The notes: a model not told the origin generated them from the sequence alone. A DNA stretch of 64,000 nucleotides from Coturnix japonica (GCF_001577835.2 NC_029541.1:2785141-2849140), one strand, 5' to 3'. Positions 29,578 through 42,630 are shown, numbered from the stretch's first letter. Made by a program: numbers and translations.

Positions 29578-31049
29578 ATGCTGGGCTCCCGTGTGCTGCT
29601 CTGCCTCTGCACCATGACCTGCTGCTTCACCATGCTACCCACAGCTGGGAACACCATCCTCCACTTTGGCCCCTGTAGGATTTCGGTGAGCATGGGTGAG
29701 ATCAGGACTAGCTTCACCGCCATCAAAACCAACATTGTAAGTCCTGCTGTGGGCTCCTAGGGAGCAGACTGTGTTCCCATATCACTCTGGTCCCTCACTG
29801 TGTCTCTCTTTTCAACACAGCAAGCCCGGGACCCCATCAGGACGCTGAGCATCTTGTCCCACCCACATTCCCTGCATAGGGTCCAGGTGGGTGCCCTCAG
29901 TGCCCTGCTATGCCTCATTCCTCCCTGCTAACTGTGCTCAGGGCTGGGTGTTGAGATGGCACCTGAGTTCTCATGAAGGGCACGGGAAGAAAGGGCAGGG
30001 CAAGGAGGAGGGAGTGATGTGAAGGTGTGAAAGGAGCTGGGGGTCCTGCAGTGGTTCCTGCACAGAATGAGCTTGGTGCTACTCTAGGAGGATAAGAGGA
30101 ATTTGTCCCTTAAGTCTTCAGATAAATGCTGCATCGTCCACAAAGTTTTCAACTTCTACGTGGACAAAGTCTTCAAGCATTGCCAGACCGAGAGTTCCTA
30201 CATCAACCGAAAGATCAGCAGCATAGCCAACTCCTTCCTCAGCATCAAAAGGAAACTCGAGCACTGCGTGAGTCTCGTGTTGCTGAAGTTTAGTTTCAGC
30301 TGTTGGCATTTGGTATGCAAAGAAACCCCAGCGTTTCATAAGTTTATTTAGAGGAAAGCTTTTAACAGGAATAGGAAGAAGCACGATGCAAAGGGTTCAT
30401 GCATTCACTGAGATATCGATGTACGTGCTCATTCACCGCCATTGCAGTGATAAAACCAGCACTGGGTCTGCCCAGGTGAACTGCTCAGAATAGAGCCTGA
30501 TTTCAAGACCTCAGATAGATTCTCTGTCTGTGTAATAGATCTGAAAGCAACCCCTTGTCCTTCAAATGTTTGTGTTCAAGAAACATGTTGGTGTTGTACT
30601 AAGGGACATGGTTTAGTGGGGAAGCATTGGTGGTGGGTGGATGGTTGGAGAGGATCATCTTGGAGATCTACCGCAACTTGGGTGATTCTGTGATTGATTC
30701 TGTGATTGATTCTGTGATTGATTCTGTGATTGATTCTGTGATTGACTCTATGAAAACGAAACCCTTAATGAATTCAATTTGTTTTGTCTAGCACGATGAA
30801 AATAAGTGCTTGTGTGGACAGGAATCCACTGAGAGATTTAAGCAGATACTTGTGAACTATGAAGGGGTAAGCTGATGATTCAGCCTAGTAATTAATGCAG
30901 CTATTCAGCCTCGTTACACTTGGTGGTACCACAATCTTTGCTTGCAACCTGCTCCTTTCCATCCCTTTCAGCTGAATGTCACATCAGCAGCAATGAAATC
31001 CCTGGGCGAGCTGGACATCCTGCTGGACTGGATGGAGAAATCCCCATAG
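29578..31049 (+). CDS. IL19: Interleukin-19 (IL-20 subfamily cytokine)
   Basis: Secreted helical cytokine of the IL-10 family; mammalian IL-19 acts through IL20RA/IL20RB. Coding exons: 29578-29736, 29821-29886, 30088-30267, 30792-30866, 30972-31049 (159, 66, 180, 75, 78 bp), all introns phase 0 as in the family; 185 aa. A signal peptide (MLGSRVLLCLCTMTCCFTML) opens it. KISSIANSFL is identical to human IL-19 as I recall it, and SAAMKSLGELDILLDWM matches its C-terminal helix. The cysteine set of the subfamily is present (GPCRIS, DKCCIV, EHC, NKCLCG), with an extra one in FKHC. N-glycosylation sequons: RNLS and LNVTS. No sibling (IL20, IL24) is seen, so this could equally be a single bird representative of the IL19/IL20/IL24 group. 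Confidence 0.92.
30570..30753 (+). mobile_element. CR1 LINE 3' fragment in IL19 intron 4
   Basis: From about 30570 the sequence follows the 3' end of chicken-repeat-1 LINEs (TGTTCAAGAAACATG, GGACATGGTTTAGTGG, GGATGGTTGGAGAGGATCAT). It ends in a tandem array of the 12-mer GATTCTGTGATT (five units, 30684-30743) plus a degenerate unit. CR1 elements normally end in short ATTCTRTG repeats and lack poly-A. Only the 3'UTR part is present, so this is a typical 5'-truncated dead copy. The left edge is approximate. Confidence 0.85.
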
Positions 31050-31350
31050 TGAGGAACCGGGTGCTGACAGAGATGCTGAGGGGCTGCACACCCCATGAAT
31101 GCACTGTCCCAGAACCATTTCTAGATGACTGCTTGATCAAGCACTGAGTGTGCTGCCAGGCACAGGAACAGCCTCATGCAGCCACAGGGTCTTGCATTTG
31201 GATGGCAACGTGGAGTTTGTTTGAATCAACAGAGCATTCACATCTCTGACTTCCATCAAACGACACTTTCCAAGGGGAGAATTTTAAAGAGTTCTCTTGC
31301 AAGCAGGCAATAAGCTACGATAACTTAATAAAAATATTGTTTAAATTATC
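31050..31350 (+). other. IL19: IL19 3'UTR
   Basis: About 300 bases follow the stop codon and contain AATAAA at 31327-31332 in an AT-rich context. Cleavage near 31350 is inferred. ATTTA-type elements are few compared with the IL10 3'UTR. Confidence 0.7.
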
Positions 31351-33109
31351 AACTCTTTGTATATGGACTGTATGATCATGAGTGCTGAGTACCAAGCAGG
31401 AACTGCTCCCATAGAGCTGATGCTACAGCTACATTTACCACTCTGGGCTCAGCTTTGGTGGGTGACAAACACTTGCAGGAACTTCAAGCCAAGTCCTTGC
31501 AGGTAATGCAAGCCAAGGAAATCTGTTTCCTTTCCAGCTGATGTTTTCTGCAGTATCAGTGAAACGAAGTGTTCTATAGAAGATGTGTGGTTGCTGAATG
31601 GAAGAAACCTCTGGTGTGCATTTGCTGACACTCAGCAGGAGGTTTGTGGAAGGCTGATGCACTTACTGTAAACAAACCAACCCAGCCTGAAACTGTGCCG
31701 AGTTTGTGCTGAATTCGATCAGAATTCGGAGGAATTACGTTTCGAGTTGGTGAAACTGAGCTCACTGTGGTGCCCTTTCAGAGCAGGTACAGCCCCCGTG
31801 GCAATGCAATCAGATGCCCCACTTAACCTCTGATGATGGCTGTAATACCCACTATCTTCTCCTCTTAGGAAGAAAAACCAGCCCACCCACAAGTGATGTC
31901 GGGCTGTTTGTTAGAGCAGTCAGGAGGCAGGAGGGGTCTGATTCTGTTTGCTTTCAGGTGTGAGTGGATGCGTTGGGGCTGTGGAGCTGAAGTGTGAGGC
32001 TTCATCCTACAGCAGTGGGGCTGCAAGGGGTAGAGGAGCGTCCTGCAGTTCACACCCCCCAATGCTGGAAACTCCAACTGGAGCGATGTGCAGTTATGTT
32101 TGTCCATGGGATCACTTCCATTGTGCACGATGGAGAGCTTCCTCCCATCCCCACCTCTTTAGGGCTCTTTAGCCTCATATGGCTGCACACACAGTGATTG
32201 CTCACCATCCTTGCTCAAGCATTTACTTATGCCAAAAAGGAAATGCTTCTAGGCCCTCCTTCACTTCACTTACTTTCTCATATACAGCATTTTGCAGTGT
32301 GACTTCCATGCTCCTATCCACGCACATGCAAAGGAAAGGCCACCCAGGGGCAGGTGGAGGAGGAAACTGCTTCACAAAGGGAGAGAGAAAGGGGTTTTCT
32401 CCTGCTGGAGATTTCCAAACCACAGCATTCTCCTGCAGCTGAATTGCTGCTCAGCCCCTGGGGATGTGTTTCCTATTGCACCAGAACTGTTCATTCACTC
32501 CCAGCAACCGCAGGCAGGCACAGACCCATCCTGTCCCTGCTGCTCCCAATGCTGCTCCACGCTTCAGAGGAGAGGATGCAGTAATGCTCCTTATTCTTTA
32601 TATTTTGCCACTTGCTGTCAGAGATGCACATAACCGAGGCAGAACCAGGGAACCTGAGCAGGTCAGTGCTATTGCTGCCTATCTCCTCCATTCTCTCTGC
32701 CTCTCACCACCCTGGGTGCTGCCTGGGGATGTGCAGAATTTCTTGTGTTCGGGGTGAATTGCTGCTTTTCTTTGTCACATCTCCATCCTCACTGCTCCTG
32801 CAAGGCTTTACCTGCAGGGTGTTTTGCTCTCTTCACCAGGATCTGACCTACAGGCAGCAGGGCTCACACGGCCATGCACAAATAAATTGCTTTTCTCTAT
32901 TGAATAACCCACTCTGGAGGATAAGACTGGGAGACAACACTGTTTTAATTACAGCCATCGTTGCTTCTGCCTGGAGGAACACAAAACCAGCCAGGTCGTC
33001 TGACCTCTGGTGCCTATTGCTTAATCACTTAAATGGGTTGTCATATTAATTAACACCATTCTGTGCTTTCCCCGTGCTCTGCCACAGACTGAGAGCCCGC
33101 CTGGTCTGC
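31351..33109. other. Short spacer between convergent IL19 and PIGR
   Basis: Only about 1.8 kb lie between the two polyA sites. In mammals IL20, IL24 and FCMR occupy this interval. I looked for helical-cytokine and Ig V-domain signatures (DxGxYxC, KxWC) on both strands and saw none. No other exon or repeat is supported. Confidence 0.65.
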
Positions 33110-33502
33110 TGAAAGCTGCTTGTATCTTTATTGGACATGAACACCCCCAGGCACTCCTGGTCTGCAGCTGCTGCCCTATGACCAGGAGAGCAGACAGGAA
33201 TCAAAAGCGAAAGGCATTGCCCTAAAGGGATTTCCAGGGGAAGGGGGGAAAAAAAATAGAAATTAAAAAAGATAAGGTTTAAAAATATATATCTTGTAGT
33301 GTTCGGGAGCATTGAAGAGGGCCCTGGCTGTGCTGGGGCTCAGCCTCTATGATTCTGGTTGAATCTCTGCTCCAAGCTGAATTTAAAGACAGAAAATCAA
33401 GCGATAGCAAACAAGGGCAGCAGCAAGCACTGCAGCAGGCTGAGCTCTAGCAGTGAGCCCCATAGCAGAGCCACCCCCAATGCGTGTCCCCATCCCTCAC
33501 CC
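33110..33502 (-). other. PIGR: PIGR 3'UTR with polyA signal
   Basis: AATAAA on the - strand at 33127-33132 lies about 370 bases after the PIGR stop codon. It is the first canonical signal, so a 3'UTR of about 390 bases is inferred. Confidence 0.7.
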
Positions 33503-36500
33503 TCACACTGAGCCACCCCACAGAGGAGGGGCCTCAGATGGGGCTGTGCTGTCCCCCGCAGGGCTCTGGGTGACGGTGCTGGGGGTGAGGAGTGAGGCAG
33601 AGTAGGCGAGGTCAGCATCTTCCTTGGAGTTCTGCAGGAGGGATGGAGGATATGGTGAGGGGTGATGGGCAGTGGTGGGGAGGAGGGGTGTGTGTGGAAA
33701 GTATTGCTCGTCCATAGGGTTTATGCACAAAAATTGCCTGAGTTTGTGGATTCTCAAGGCAGGAAAATAGCTGCAAAAACTATTTAGGTAAAAAGCTGGG
33801 GCTCCTGGCTTTGAGGGGGGTCTCTGTGTAGATCTGGTTCAACTCTTGGCACCTGCAACTATAGCTAACCTGTGGCTGGGGGTTTAAAAGAGATGCTCTA
33901 ACCTTGTGCTGTGTGTTGGTGCATGGGCTGGAAGGGGTTACAGTCCCCCTGGGGGTTGACCTGCAGCAGGTGGGCTGACTTAGCAATGATGGAGGCACCT
34001 GGCTACAAATAGGGCCCAGGGGCTGGGGCAGCTGTTTTGGTGATGCTGTAGGGCTGCATTGGGGCTGCAGGTCAGTGTGCTTTCTCCCACCTCCCCTTAC
34101 CCGTTTTGCCTTCTTTGTCTCAGCGGTGCTTTCAACGTTGACTGTGGTGGTGACAAATTCTGCACAGACAGAAAGGTAAGTGTTAGAGTGTGATGTCTCA
34201 GCAGCTGTTGGGCTTCTACAAGCCCTTTGCTGCCTTCTCCAAAGCTTGGGGTTGTGAGCAGTGCCATACCATCCCCTCCCAGCTGGGTCTCCTGGCTCTG
34301 CTTCATGCAGGGGTTGTCGTTTGCTCCGTATTCCTTTGCGTTCTCAAAGTCTGACATGCTGATGTTGGTCCTGTAGCTGCCCACTGACACCAGGTCTGCA
34401 CAGGAGAAGGATTTATAGTGATACTGGGAGCACCTTCAGCCTGCACACACTAAATATGCTTCTTTTATCTTAATATTAGTGACACCTGGGGGCTTACACA
34501 GGGCAAGGACTCACCTGATCGCCTGATCTGACGGTATTTAAAGACAGCAAAAGCTGTAGCAAGGACCAAGAGCATTGCACCAACGGGGCCCAGGATTAAA
34601 GCAAGAGTGTTGGAGCCAGAGCTTTGCTCAGAGCTGGAAGAGAGGAAGGTGGAGCATTGAGCTATGAAAGGCATTTTCTTATAGTCTCATTCTGGACTGT
34701 ATGGTGTACATAGATTTCCATCTACATGTCGATATAGGATGGTAAATCTGGACGTGTGTGATGTAATGCAATCAATGAACTGATCTGAGCACATCACAGG
34801 AGGATAAGTGAAGGTGTTGGATGGAGGTATTGCCCAAGCAGCTGCAGTAGCAGTTGAGTAATAAATGTGTGAAGGAAGGCTCTCTAATCTTGTCAGAAAT
34901 GCTTTAAATCAACTTTCCTGTACCTGGAACTTCCAGTTATTTCCTTCTGAGATGGCGTTTACCTTATCTAGAGAGTAATTCCATGTCTTTTGCTGTGACT
35001 TTTTGCTCTTTCTGATGCTTTGAGCTTATTTCTTTGGGGAAAAAAAGATATTTTCTTCATTGCTAAACTGAGCACAGTGTGTGCAAACTGCCTGTCAACA
35101 AGAAGTTAACTTAGCAAAACTAATGCATGAGAGAGTCTGGGGAAGGACTGACCTTTCTGAGGCAGCTGCACTTTGCACCCCAGCATCGCTGTTGGCTCTG
35201 CCCCGTGGAACAGCCTCATTGGGAGCAGGAGCAGCAGCAGCATTGCTGGCTTCCAGATCCAGGAGCTCTGGGCTGATGTTGGCGGCTTTCCCTGCATGAT
35301 GAAGGTAAGAAGGGTGGTGAGGTTTGAGTACCCTAAAATACTGCTCCAAAGCTGATGCTGAGCCCCTTCTTTGCTCATAGGGAACTGGGGGGCAGCTCTT
35401 CTATTCTCCATCCCACTGCTTTTGTGTCTATAATGACGAATGAGCCCCTTGGAGCTACACACAGCCCTTTGTGTGACTGATGTTGGAGGCTGCATGATTT
35501 CAAGCGATGCTATGGATTGTGAGAGCAACTATTAGTGAAGATGGGGTTGAAAATGGTGCTGGGAGGAAGTGATTATAGGACTGGAAGGGTTTTGTGAATG
35601 GGAACCAAGGCAGCCGGTCTGGGAGAGCCCACATGTGGGAGTATTTCTGTTTTGAGGTGCTGCAACCTAGTGGACAAGGAGAGGACTCTTCTCAGCTGGT
35701 TCCCCCCCCCCCGAGCTTTGATCCCTGGGACTCACCTCCATCCACCTGCAGGGACACTGCCATGGTCTCCCCATAGTGACCATTGCGCTTCACCCCACAC
35801 CAATACCACCCCTGGTCCTCCACTGTCACAGGGTCGATGCTCAGGATGATTGTTTTGTTAGCAATGTCACAGTTGACATCCAGCCCTGGGTCGGAAGCAG
35901 TCAATGGGGTGCAGCCTTCTCTGCTCCACTTGCACCAATACTTCTCATAGGAGTAGTACTTGCATGTGTAGGAGCATGTCAAGTCCACTCGTGAACCCAC
36001 TTGTGCTTGCAATTCCTGCTTTCCTGTTAATCCAGGCTCTCCTGTGAGGGCAAACACAGTGTGAGGCTGCAGTTAGTGGTTCAGCAGTGGGACTGGTACC
36101 CAAAGGATGAGGAGCTGCTGGAGATGGTGAACCAGGAGGTCTGACCTTGAGAGAAATTATCCCTTTATGTTACTAAATTAATGGTGGGGATCCCACATAG
36201 ATGTCAGGATAAAGCTGGGGGGAGACTGTCATAATGATTTGCCTCATGACATCAGAATTTTTACTCACATCTCTTCCCAAAATGTGAGATCTACTCCATT
36301 GTGGTGGTTGGACATGATGACCTTTGAGGTCTTTTCCAACCTTAATGATTCTATGAAGCATGGTAGGTTGTCTTGTATCAAGAGAGTGGAACTGCTGCTT
36401 ATGGGTTCATACCTTCTATGATCTTCAGCTCCTTTGTTGTTTTCCTCTCCCTCTGATCATCTGTCATGCACCAATAGAAGCCCTCATCATTGCTGCGCAG

Positions 36501-38237
36501 CTGGTTCAGGATGATGCTGAATGTGCCATTCTTTGGGTTGTCAAACATGGCCACTCGTCCTTCATAAGGACCCGGCACGAAGCCTTTGTTATCTATGATC
36601 CGAGCACAGCCTGTGGTTCTCCATTTGCACAAATACTTCAGCGAGTAACTCTTGGTTGGGTCGTAGTGACAATCGATGGTTGCTGAAGTTCCTTTTACTC
36701 CAAATATTGTCTGCTTTCCTTGTGGAGCTTTTGTACCTGGAGATGACAATGAAATGAGCAGCCTGAGCTGCCTACCTTGTTCCATGTGGCAAAGCTCAAG
36801 TACAGCCAGGGGATGCTCGGGGTGCAGATATGAGGGGACCATTCTGGCACTGTCTGAATTGACCACAAGGGTTCTGCCAGGCCTTTTCCTATCCCAAATC
36901 CTCTGATGGTTCTTTGTGCATCAGCCTTTCTCAGTTCTGGCCTCTCTGCTAAGTGAAAGGTGGTTTTAAAGTTCTCCTTGAGCAATTAATGGTGCTTCTA
37001 AAGAAAAGCAGAGGCTAAAGGGAAACAAAGCGTTGGGAACAGCTCACTCACCCTCATAGACGTGCAAATCCAGCTCCTTTGTTTCTCCATACTCTCCATA
37101 GGAGCCAACCCCACACAGGTACAGGCCAGCATCTTCCCAATCCACCTGGGTTATCGTGATGCTGAACGCACCCTCTGTGTTTTCATTGCTCAGCAGGACT
37201 CTCCCTTGGAAATCCTCATCTATTTTCCCATACGTGTCGACGATGTTGCGGCAGCCGCCCTTCTCCATCTTGCACAAGAACTTCCTCGTGCTGGCGTAAT
37301 CCCCCCCGAAGTCACAGCTCATGCTCACAGAGCCATGCAGCTCCACGTAGAAGAGCTCAGCTTCTTCGGGTAAGTTTGGACCTGTGTAATCAAAGAGCTG
37401 TCAGTGTTCCCTATTGGAAGCTGGGTGATGAGCAGTCCTGCTGTGAGCACCTCTCCCTGTGTTTCAGTAGCTGAGGTTTGTCACATAGAGTGTTATAACT
37501 GACTTCTATGTCAGATTTTTGGTCAAAGAACAATACGTTCTGTATGAACATTAGTGGGGAAAAAGACCCTTGAAGCATGGAACACCCTGATCTCTTCCTG
37601 GGCAGACATCCCATGGAGCTCTATCAGAAAGGGGAAGAAAAAGGCTGTGATTACCTTCAGAAATGTCCAGGCTGACCCTGTTGGAGAGTCCTCTGCCGCT
37701 GAGCCCAATGCCACACTGGTAGGTGCCTCGATCTGCCAGGTTCAGCTGTGAGATGTTGACCAACATAACACCCTGCTCCGGGAAGTCAGTGATGGTGACT
37801 CTTCCCTTGTAGCCTTGTGCTATGAACCCGCTGGTGGATACCACAGTTGGGCAGCTCCTGGATGATTCCCTGCACCAGTATTTCCTATCATGTCTGTTCA
37901 CTGTGGTGGGAGGGTAGAAGCACTTGATGCTAACAGAGCCATCAATCAGGCCATACACCTGCTGCGGTCCGAACACTGGGTTTAAGCCTGCAAGAAGAAA
38001 ACCCATTGGGTGTGCATGGTCTGCAACCATGGTTGTGCAAAGGGCTGCGTGTCCTGGTGTGCTCTGAAAGATCCCAAGGCAATGGTGGGTGTGAATGGGG
38101 ACCCTAAACCCTTCTCTCTCCCTTAGGAGTGTATCATCTGGTTTAACGTTGCACTTACTTGATTTGGGAGGATATCTGCTTTTTGCAGATTCAGCTGGGA
38201 GGAAGGAGAGCAGGAGGATGGATGCCAGTAAAGTCAT
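33503..38237 (-). CDS. PIGR: Polymeric immunoglobulin receptor (four Ig domains)
   Basis: Type I epithelial receptor that carries polymeric IgA/IgM to the lumen and releases secretory component. Exons: 38159-38237 (signal), 37655-37987 (D1), 37052-37381, 36413-36736, 35736-36041 (three further V domains), 35153-35291 (stalk), 34515-34633 (membrane), 34270-34395, 34101-34159, 33503-33631 (tail); 647 aa. D1 keeps the Ig-binding CDR1 motif VNRHDRKYWC. Each V domain (about residues 27-137, 138-247, 248-355, 356-457) has the KxxC...DxGxYxC pattern. The membrane segment is LALILGPVGAMLLVLATAFA. The tail keeps SYRTNISMSDFEN, YGANDN and SKEDADLAYS, matching mammalian sorting signals. Four domains rather than the mammalian five agrees with published chicken PIGR. 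An acceptor at 38252-38253 shows a noncoding exon upstream, not located. Confidence 0.97.
36301..36357 (+). mobile_element. CR1 LINE 3' tail fragment in a PIGR intron
   Basis: GGTTGGACATGATGACC followed by TTTGAGGTCTTTTCCAACC and TTAATGATTCTATGA is the classic CR1 3' end. About 57 bp remain. It lies in the intron between the third and fourth Ig exons of PIGR, antisense to the gene. Confidence 0.88.
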
Positions 38238-38251
38238 TCTTCTTGCGTTCC

Positions 38252-41200
38252 CTGGAAAAGGCACGGAAACTGGTGAATGACAGCACTTGCAAAAATGATT
38301 TGTGGTCAAGTCACTTGATAATCTCTCTGCCTGGATGTTGAGAGCACTGAGGCTGTTAGAGAGAAATACAACATTTAATCACTCGTCAAGAAATTTAATA
38401 GGAAATGGGGAGCTGATATCTGTCCTTGCCTGTTTTGCTACGTGGCACTGTGACTACTTGTCCACCTTAGCACAGTAGAAGGGCTGAAGTTCACATATGG
38501 CCCAAAAGGTGCAGGGCTGGAATTCAGGGTGCCCAGAGCTGGGCTGCTCTCATGACCCTTGCCAAAGGCTAATGCCACTTGTGCTGGTTTGTTGTCCATG
38601 CAGTGAAAGAAGGGTTTGTTCCTTTGTGAGCCCGGGTGCCAAAACCGCTCCTTGGGAAAACCTGCTTGTGTAGAGCAGTTCCTGTCTGGAGCCCGTATTT
38701 AATTTCTGATCTTTGCTTCCCTGTTCTATTCAAGGACGTGGTAGAGTTGGGCCTTTTCTCCCCTTGGCTGCTGATAAAGTTGATGAGGTGCGGAGATTTA
38801 AACACTGTGGATAAGCAGAGCTGTGTAGTCCTGGTAGGACCCAAACCATGGCTTAGGGGAGCACCAAACCAGGCTTCTCATTCCCTGAAACATGCCCATA
38901 GGATGGATATTTATCGCTTTTCCCTGCTTTGATATCAGCAATGACCCAGGGAAAGACAAGACTTTTAATTCATGGTGATCTGAGTGTGCTATAGGAGTCT
39001 CCATAGTGAGCAGATGCATTTCCAGGCTGTTGATCTACCCATTAATTCTTACAAGCTATAATGAAGATGATGGATGCCAAGGAAAGTCTTTATAAACAGT
39101 CACAGGAATTTGATTTCTGGGCATCAGGTGATAGGGTTTGTTTTATTAGGGGTAATTCCCGGTAGAAGAAAAATGCCTTTGCTTCCGTGTGAAGATGAAA
39201 GGCACTCTGTTATGCTTTCTTCCTTGTATTGGGACTTTTAATTGCTCGCTGTCCACTTGTCTATGGCTAATAATTAACCCAGTGAGCATGAAAAATGCTT
39301 CTTCATACTTATCCCACATGCAGCCAGCAGGGCAAACAAACTGTGTGCTGTGGAAAGTAAACAGTGCTGCACAACACAGACCCACAGGGCTCCTGTGGCT
39401 GCTGCTGCCCTCACTGCAGGGCTGGACAAGGACAGGTCATGGGTCAGCTTTTCCCCCCTCTTAACAAGGTTTGTGTTGGCCTGATTCCTTCTCAAAGCAA
39501 TTGGCTGCTGGGCAGTGAAGGGTTATGGAGGTCTCTTTAGAAATGAAGCTACACCTGTGCCCAGAAAGATGTGCCAGATTGGTCTGCACCTGGACGAGCA
39601 GAAAGGTTTTGCATCTCTATCTGAGGCCACAGCTCTGCTCAGCCTCTGCTCTGATGCTGTTGCCTTGCATCACTTGCTGAATGAATGGAGGCACATACTG
39701 TGCACAGCCACATGTTACTTAAAGTCTGGCCTGACCCATGGAGCAGGTTGCATGGAAACCCTCTACGCTGTTCTGTGTGCTCAGAGATGCTACCCAGGGC
39801 ATGGCTGAGCACTGTTGGGTGCTCTGCATGAAGCAATCACAGTTGAAAGTGCTGGAGGAGAATCACTCTGAGCCCACTAATACACATCTAGGCTTCCTTT
39901 GTGCTTTCAGAGGAGTTTTGTTGCTGGATTTGCTGCCTTCAGTCAGAGGACAGGATTAAATCTCAGATCACAGCTAAGGGAAAGTGCTGCTGAGCTGCGC
40001 GGGAGTGCAAGTAAGTGGCTGTACATGCAATCTGCATTAATACTGCTCCCATGGGTGGTTCTGAGAGAGCCATTGCATCCTCGTGGGGTCTGGCATGAAG
40101 CACGAGGCTTGTGTGCTCCCTGTAGCTTCCAATAGAAGCCAAATTGGGTCACACCATGCAGGAGGGGTTGCATAGACTCCGTGTATGCCTCCATCCTTTG
40201 CATGGGACAGTGTGACATTGCTGCTCTCATCTCTGAGCTGTTCCATTGGGCTCAAGATGCAGCTGGGTTTGTTGCCTTGGTTGGTGCAGGAGTAGCACTC
40301 ATTCTTTGGACTGCTGAGACCAACATTTTGCATGTAGGGACTTAATAGACTGATGTGTTAACCTGAGTGTGAGACTGTCTGGGAGGTAATTCTATGAGCT
40401 GGCCAGGAGAAGAGGAGAGGGAGCCCAGTTATTCCCACTGTGCCCCCTCCTGATACTGCAGAATTGGTTCTCTTTGGATCAGCACCAGCTGTAGGCTGGG
40501 TTTGTACTCATTTCTTGCTGTGGTGGTAGGTGGTGCTGGTGGGATTTTTTGTTTTTTTTTAGATACAACTCAAACCTTGCTTTTCTGAAGTGGAATCAAA
40601 CTTTCATCTTGCGACATCAAAATTGTTGGCTCCTTCCTCTTTCCTGCCCCCGCATCACGTATTTCAAAGCTGAACAGCACAGAACTGCCAAGTGGGCTCT
40701 GCATGCTGCTCCATGAGCCCTGCTCTCCCTAGGAGGGTTGACTTGGCCACTGGGGTGGAAATGTCCTCAGATTAGATGATACAGAGGAGATCAGGTCTTG
40801 AAACTCCTTATGCAAGTGCAAGCAAGGAGCTGCCCTGAGTGGGTATGAAAAAACAGAGTTCAGTTCCCAAATTCTGCTGACTCAGCTGCAAGTTTCTCAC
40901 CTGAGATACTGGTGTACTCACATGGCGCAGCTTGCAAGGGATCAACAGTATGTAATCTATTAGCCATTAACTATTGCTCTTAACAATGACCAGTGTCAAG
41001 GACATGCATTGGGATCAATGGAACATGGAGAGCTGGCTCATATGACAATTCTGCTTTGCTGTTATTCCCATAATTAAGAAACAACATACAGAATGCAGTA
41101 ATATCTTTTTCTCCCTCTAATTCTTTTAGAATCAGACCCATTTATACTGGGGGTGAGCTGCATGGATGCAAACTACTGTTCATGTGATGCTGATTACCCT

Positions 41201-42630
41201 TTTGCTCCAGGTAAAGCTGAGAGGTGAGCACTATATTTTGGACAACAAATGAGAAAGAACGCCCAGATGATCCCCATGGTTATGGCTGAAGTTTGCGCTG
41301 AGGTGGTGCTGATGACCTGATTGGATGCTCCTTTAAGCTGTTAGATGTGCCCCCGTACTAACTTGTTGCTTTTCGGATGGGATTTGAATAGTTCACTTCT
41401 TTCTTATTTCTGTTTCTAGTCTCTTGGGCTGGAAAGTGAAACTGAGACTTCTACAAGTCTGCATTATTTCTGCATACAGATGCATTGAAAGCCCGAAAGG
41501 ACTTTGTGTGGTCAGCATTTAGGTGTGCAGAAACCCACCCTTTGCTATGGTACAGTCCCAAATCCACATCCTTGTGACTGGCTCCCTGCTGCCATTCAAA
41601 AGGCTGTAATGACCGCAATAGTATTTACTAACAATTATTTCCAATCGGTGCAAAGATTGTAATGATAATTAAACTTATTTCCAGAAATAGAAGATTAGAA
41701 GTCTACCATAGAGAAGGAAGATCACATTATGAGTTGATTCTGCACTTCTGAGCTTTTTTGGAAGTAAATCAGCATCTCTTCACCAGCGAGACCTGCATGT
41801 CCATGCACAGCTGTACAGAGCTGCTACCTGGAGATGAATGAGGGAGAGGAAGACAACGAAGAAGCATTACTTACATGCCAGGTTACTTCTGCAGACCATT
41901 CTGCACTTCTTGCTTTCTCTTTGCTTCACCACTCCTGGCTTTGTGGTTGACCCCAGGACCTCCTTGTGTGTGTCTGTGTGTCTGTCCTGTCTCCTTCCAG
42001 GACACCAGGCTCGGGCAGTGCCAGCCTGTTTTAAATACTCATACTACTAGCCCTGCAATTCCACCTGTTGTGACTTAAGGGAACAGCATCCAAGCCCAAG
42101 TGAGCCCTGAGCCACGTGAGAGCAGAGCAGCCAATGTCTCTCCTGGTTCTGCTGGCACTTGGCACAGCCTCCAAGTTGCACCCTGTTGTTGTGCAACCAA
42201 GGGGGGGCTCTGGCTCAGGATGCTGCCCATGTACCTCTGCTGGCTTTGGGAAGGGATTCAGCTTGATGCCAACTGAAGGGTCTGCTTTGTGCGGACTGTG
42301 CTGGGGTCCTGTCCCTCCTTCTTCAGCATTGCACCCTGAGTCACGGCCACATTTAGCATTAAGAAGGAGAGCTTCCTTCTGCAGGGCTCACCTATTTACC
42401 CAAAATGTGACATCCCAAACCAATAGAGGAAGTGTTTGATGGGGCAAATCTGGGTGAAAACATCTTTGTCACTGGTTTTCTGCTGGTTAGCCTTGCTGAT
42501 CTGCTCCCCTGCTGTGGCACGAGGGGTCCCAAGCAAGAGTTCCTTGTGAAGAGTGGGATTGTTGGAAATGGAACTGAATGAAAGCACAAAATCAGAGACA
42601 ACTGAATTGTTTGTGTGGGATGAGTCATTA
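38252..42630. other. PIGR upstream region (between PIGR and the FCAMR-like gene)
   Basis: This should hold the PIGR promoter and noncoding exon 1, but no TATA box or exon-1 donor stands out on the - strand. A near-perfect MARE is seen at 40875-40887. An AT-rich stretch at about 41600-41700 contains homeodomain-like TAATGATAATTAAAC. I saw no Ig-domain remnant and no other coding exon. Confidence 0.5.
40875..40887. promoter_or_regulatory. MARE/AP-1 palindrome
   Basis: TGCTGACTCAGCT matches the TRE-type Maf recognition element (TGCTGA[C/G]TCAGCA) at 12 of 13 positions. It lies about 2.6 kb upstream of the PIGR start codon. Binding is inferred from the consensus only. Confidence 0.4.
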
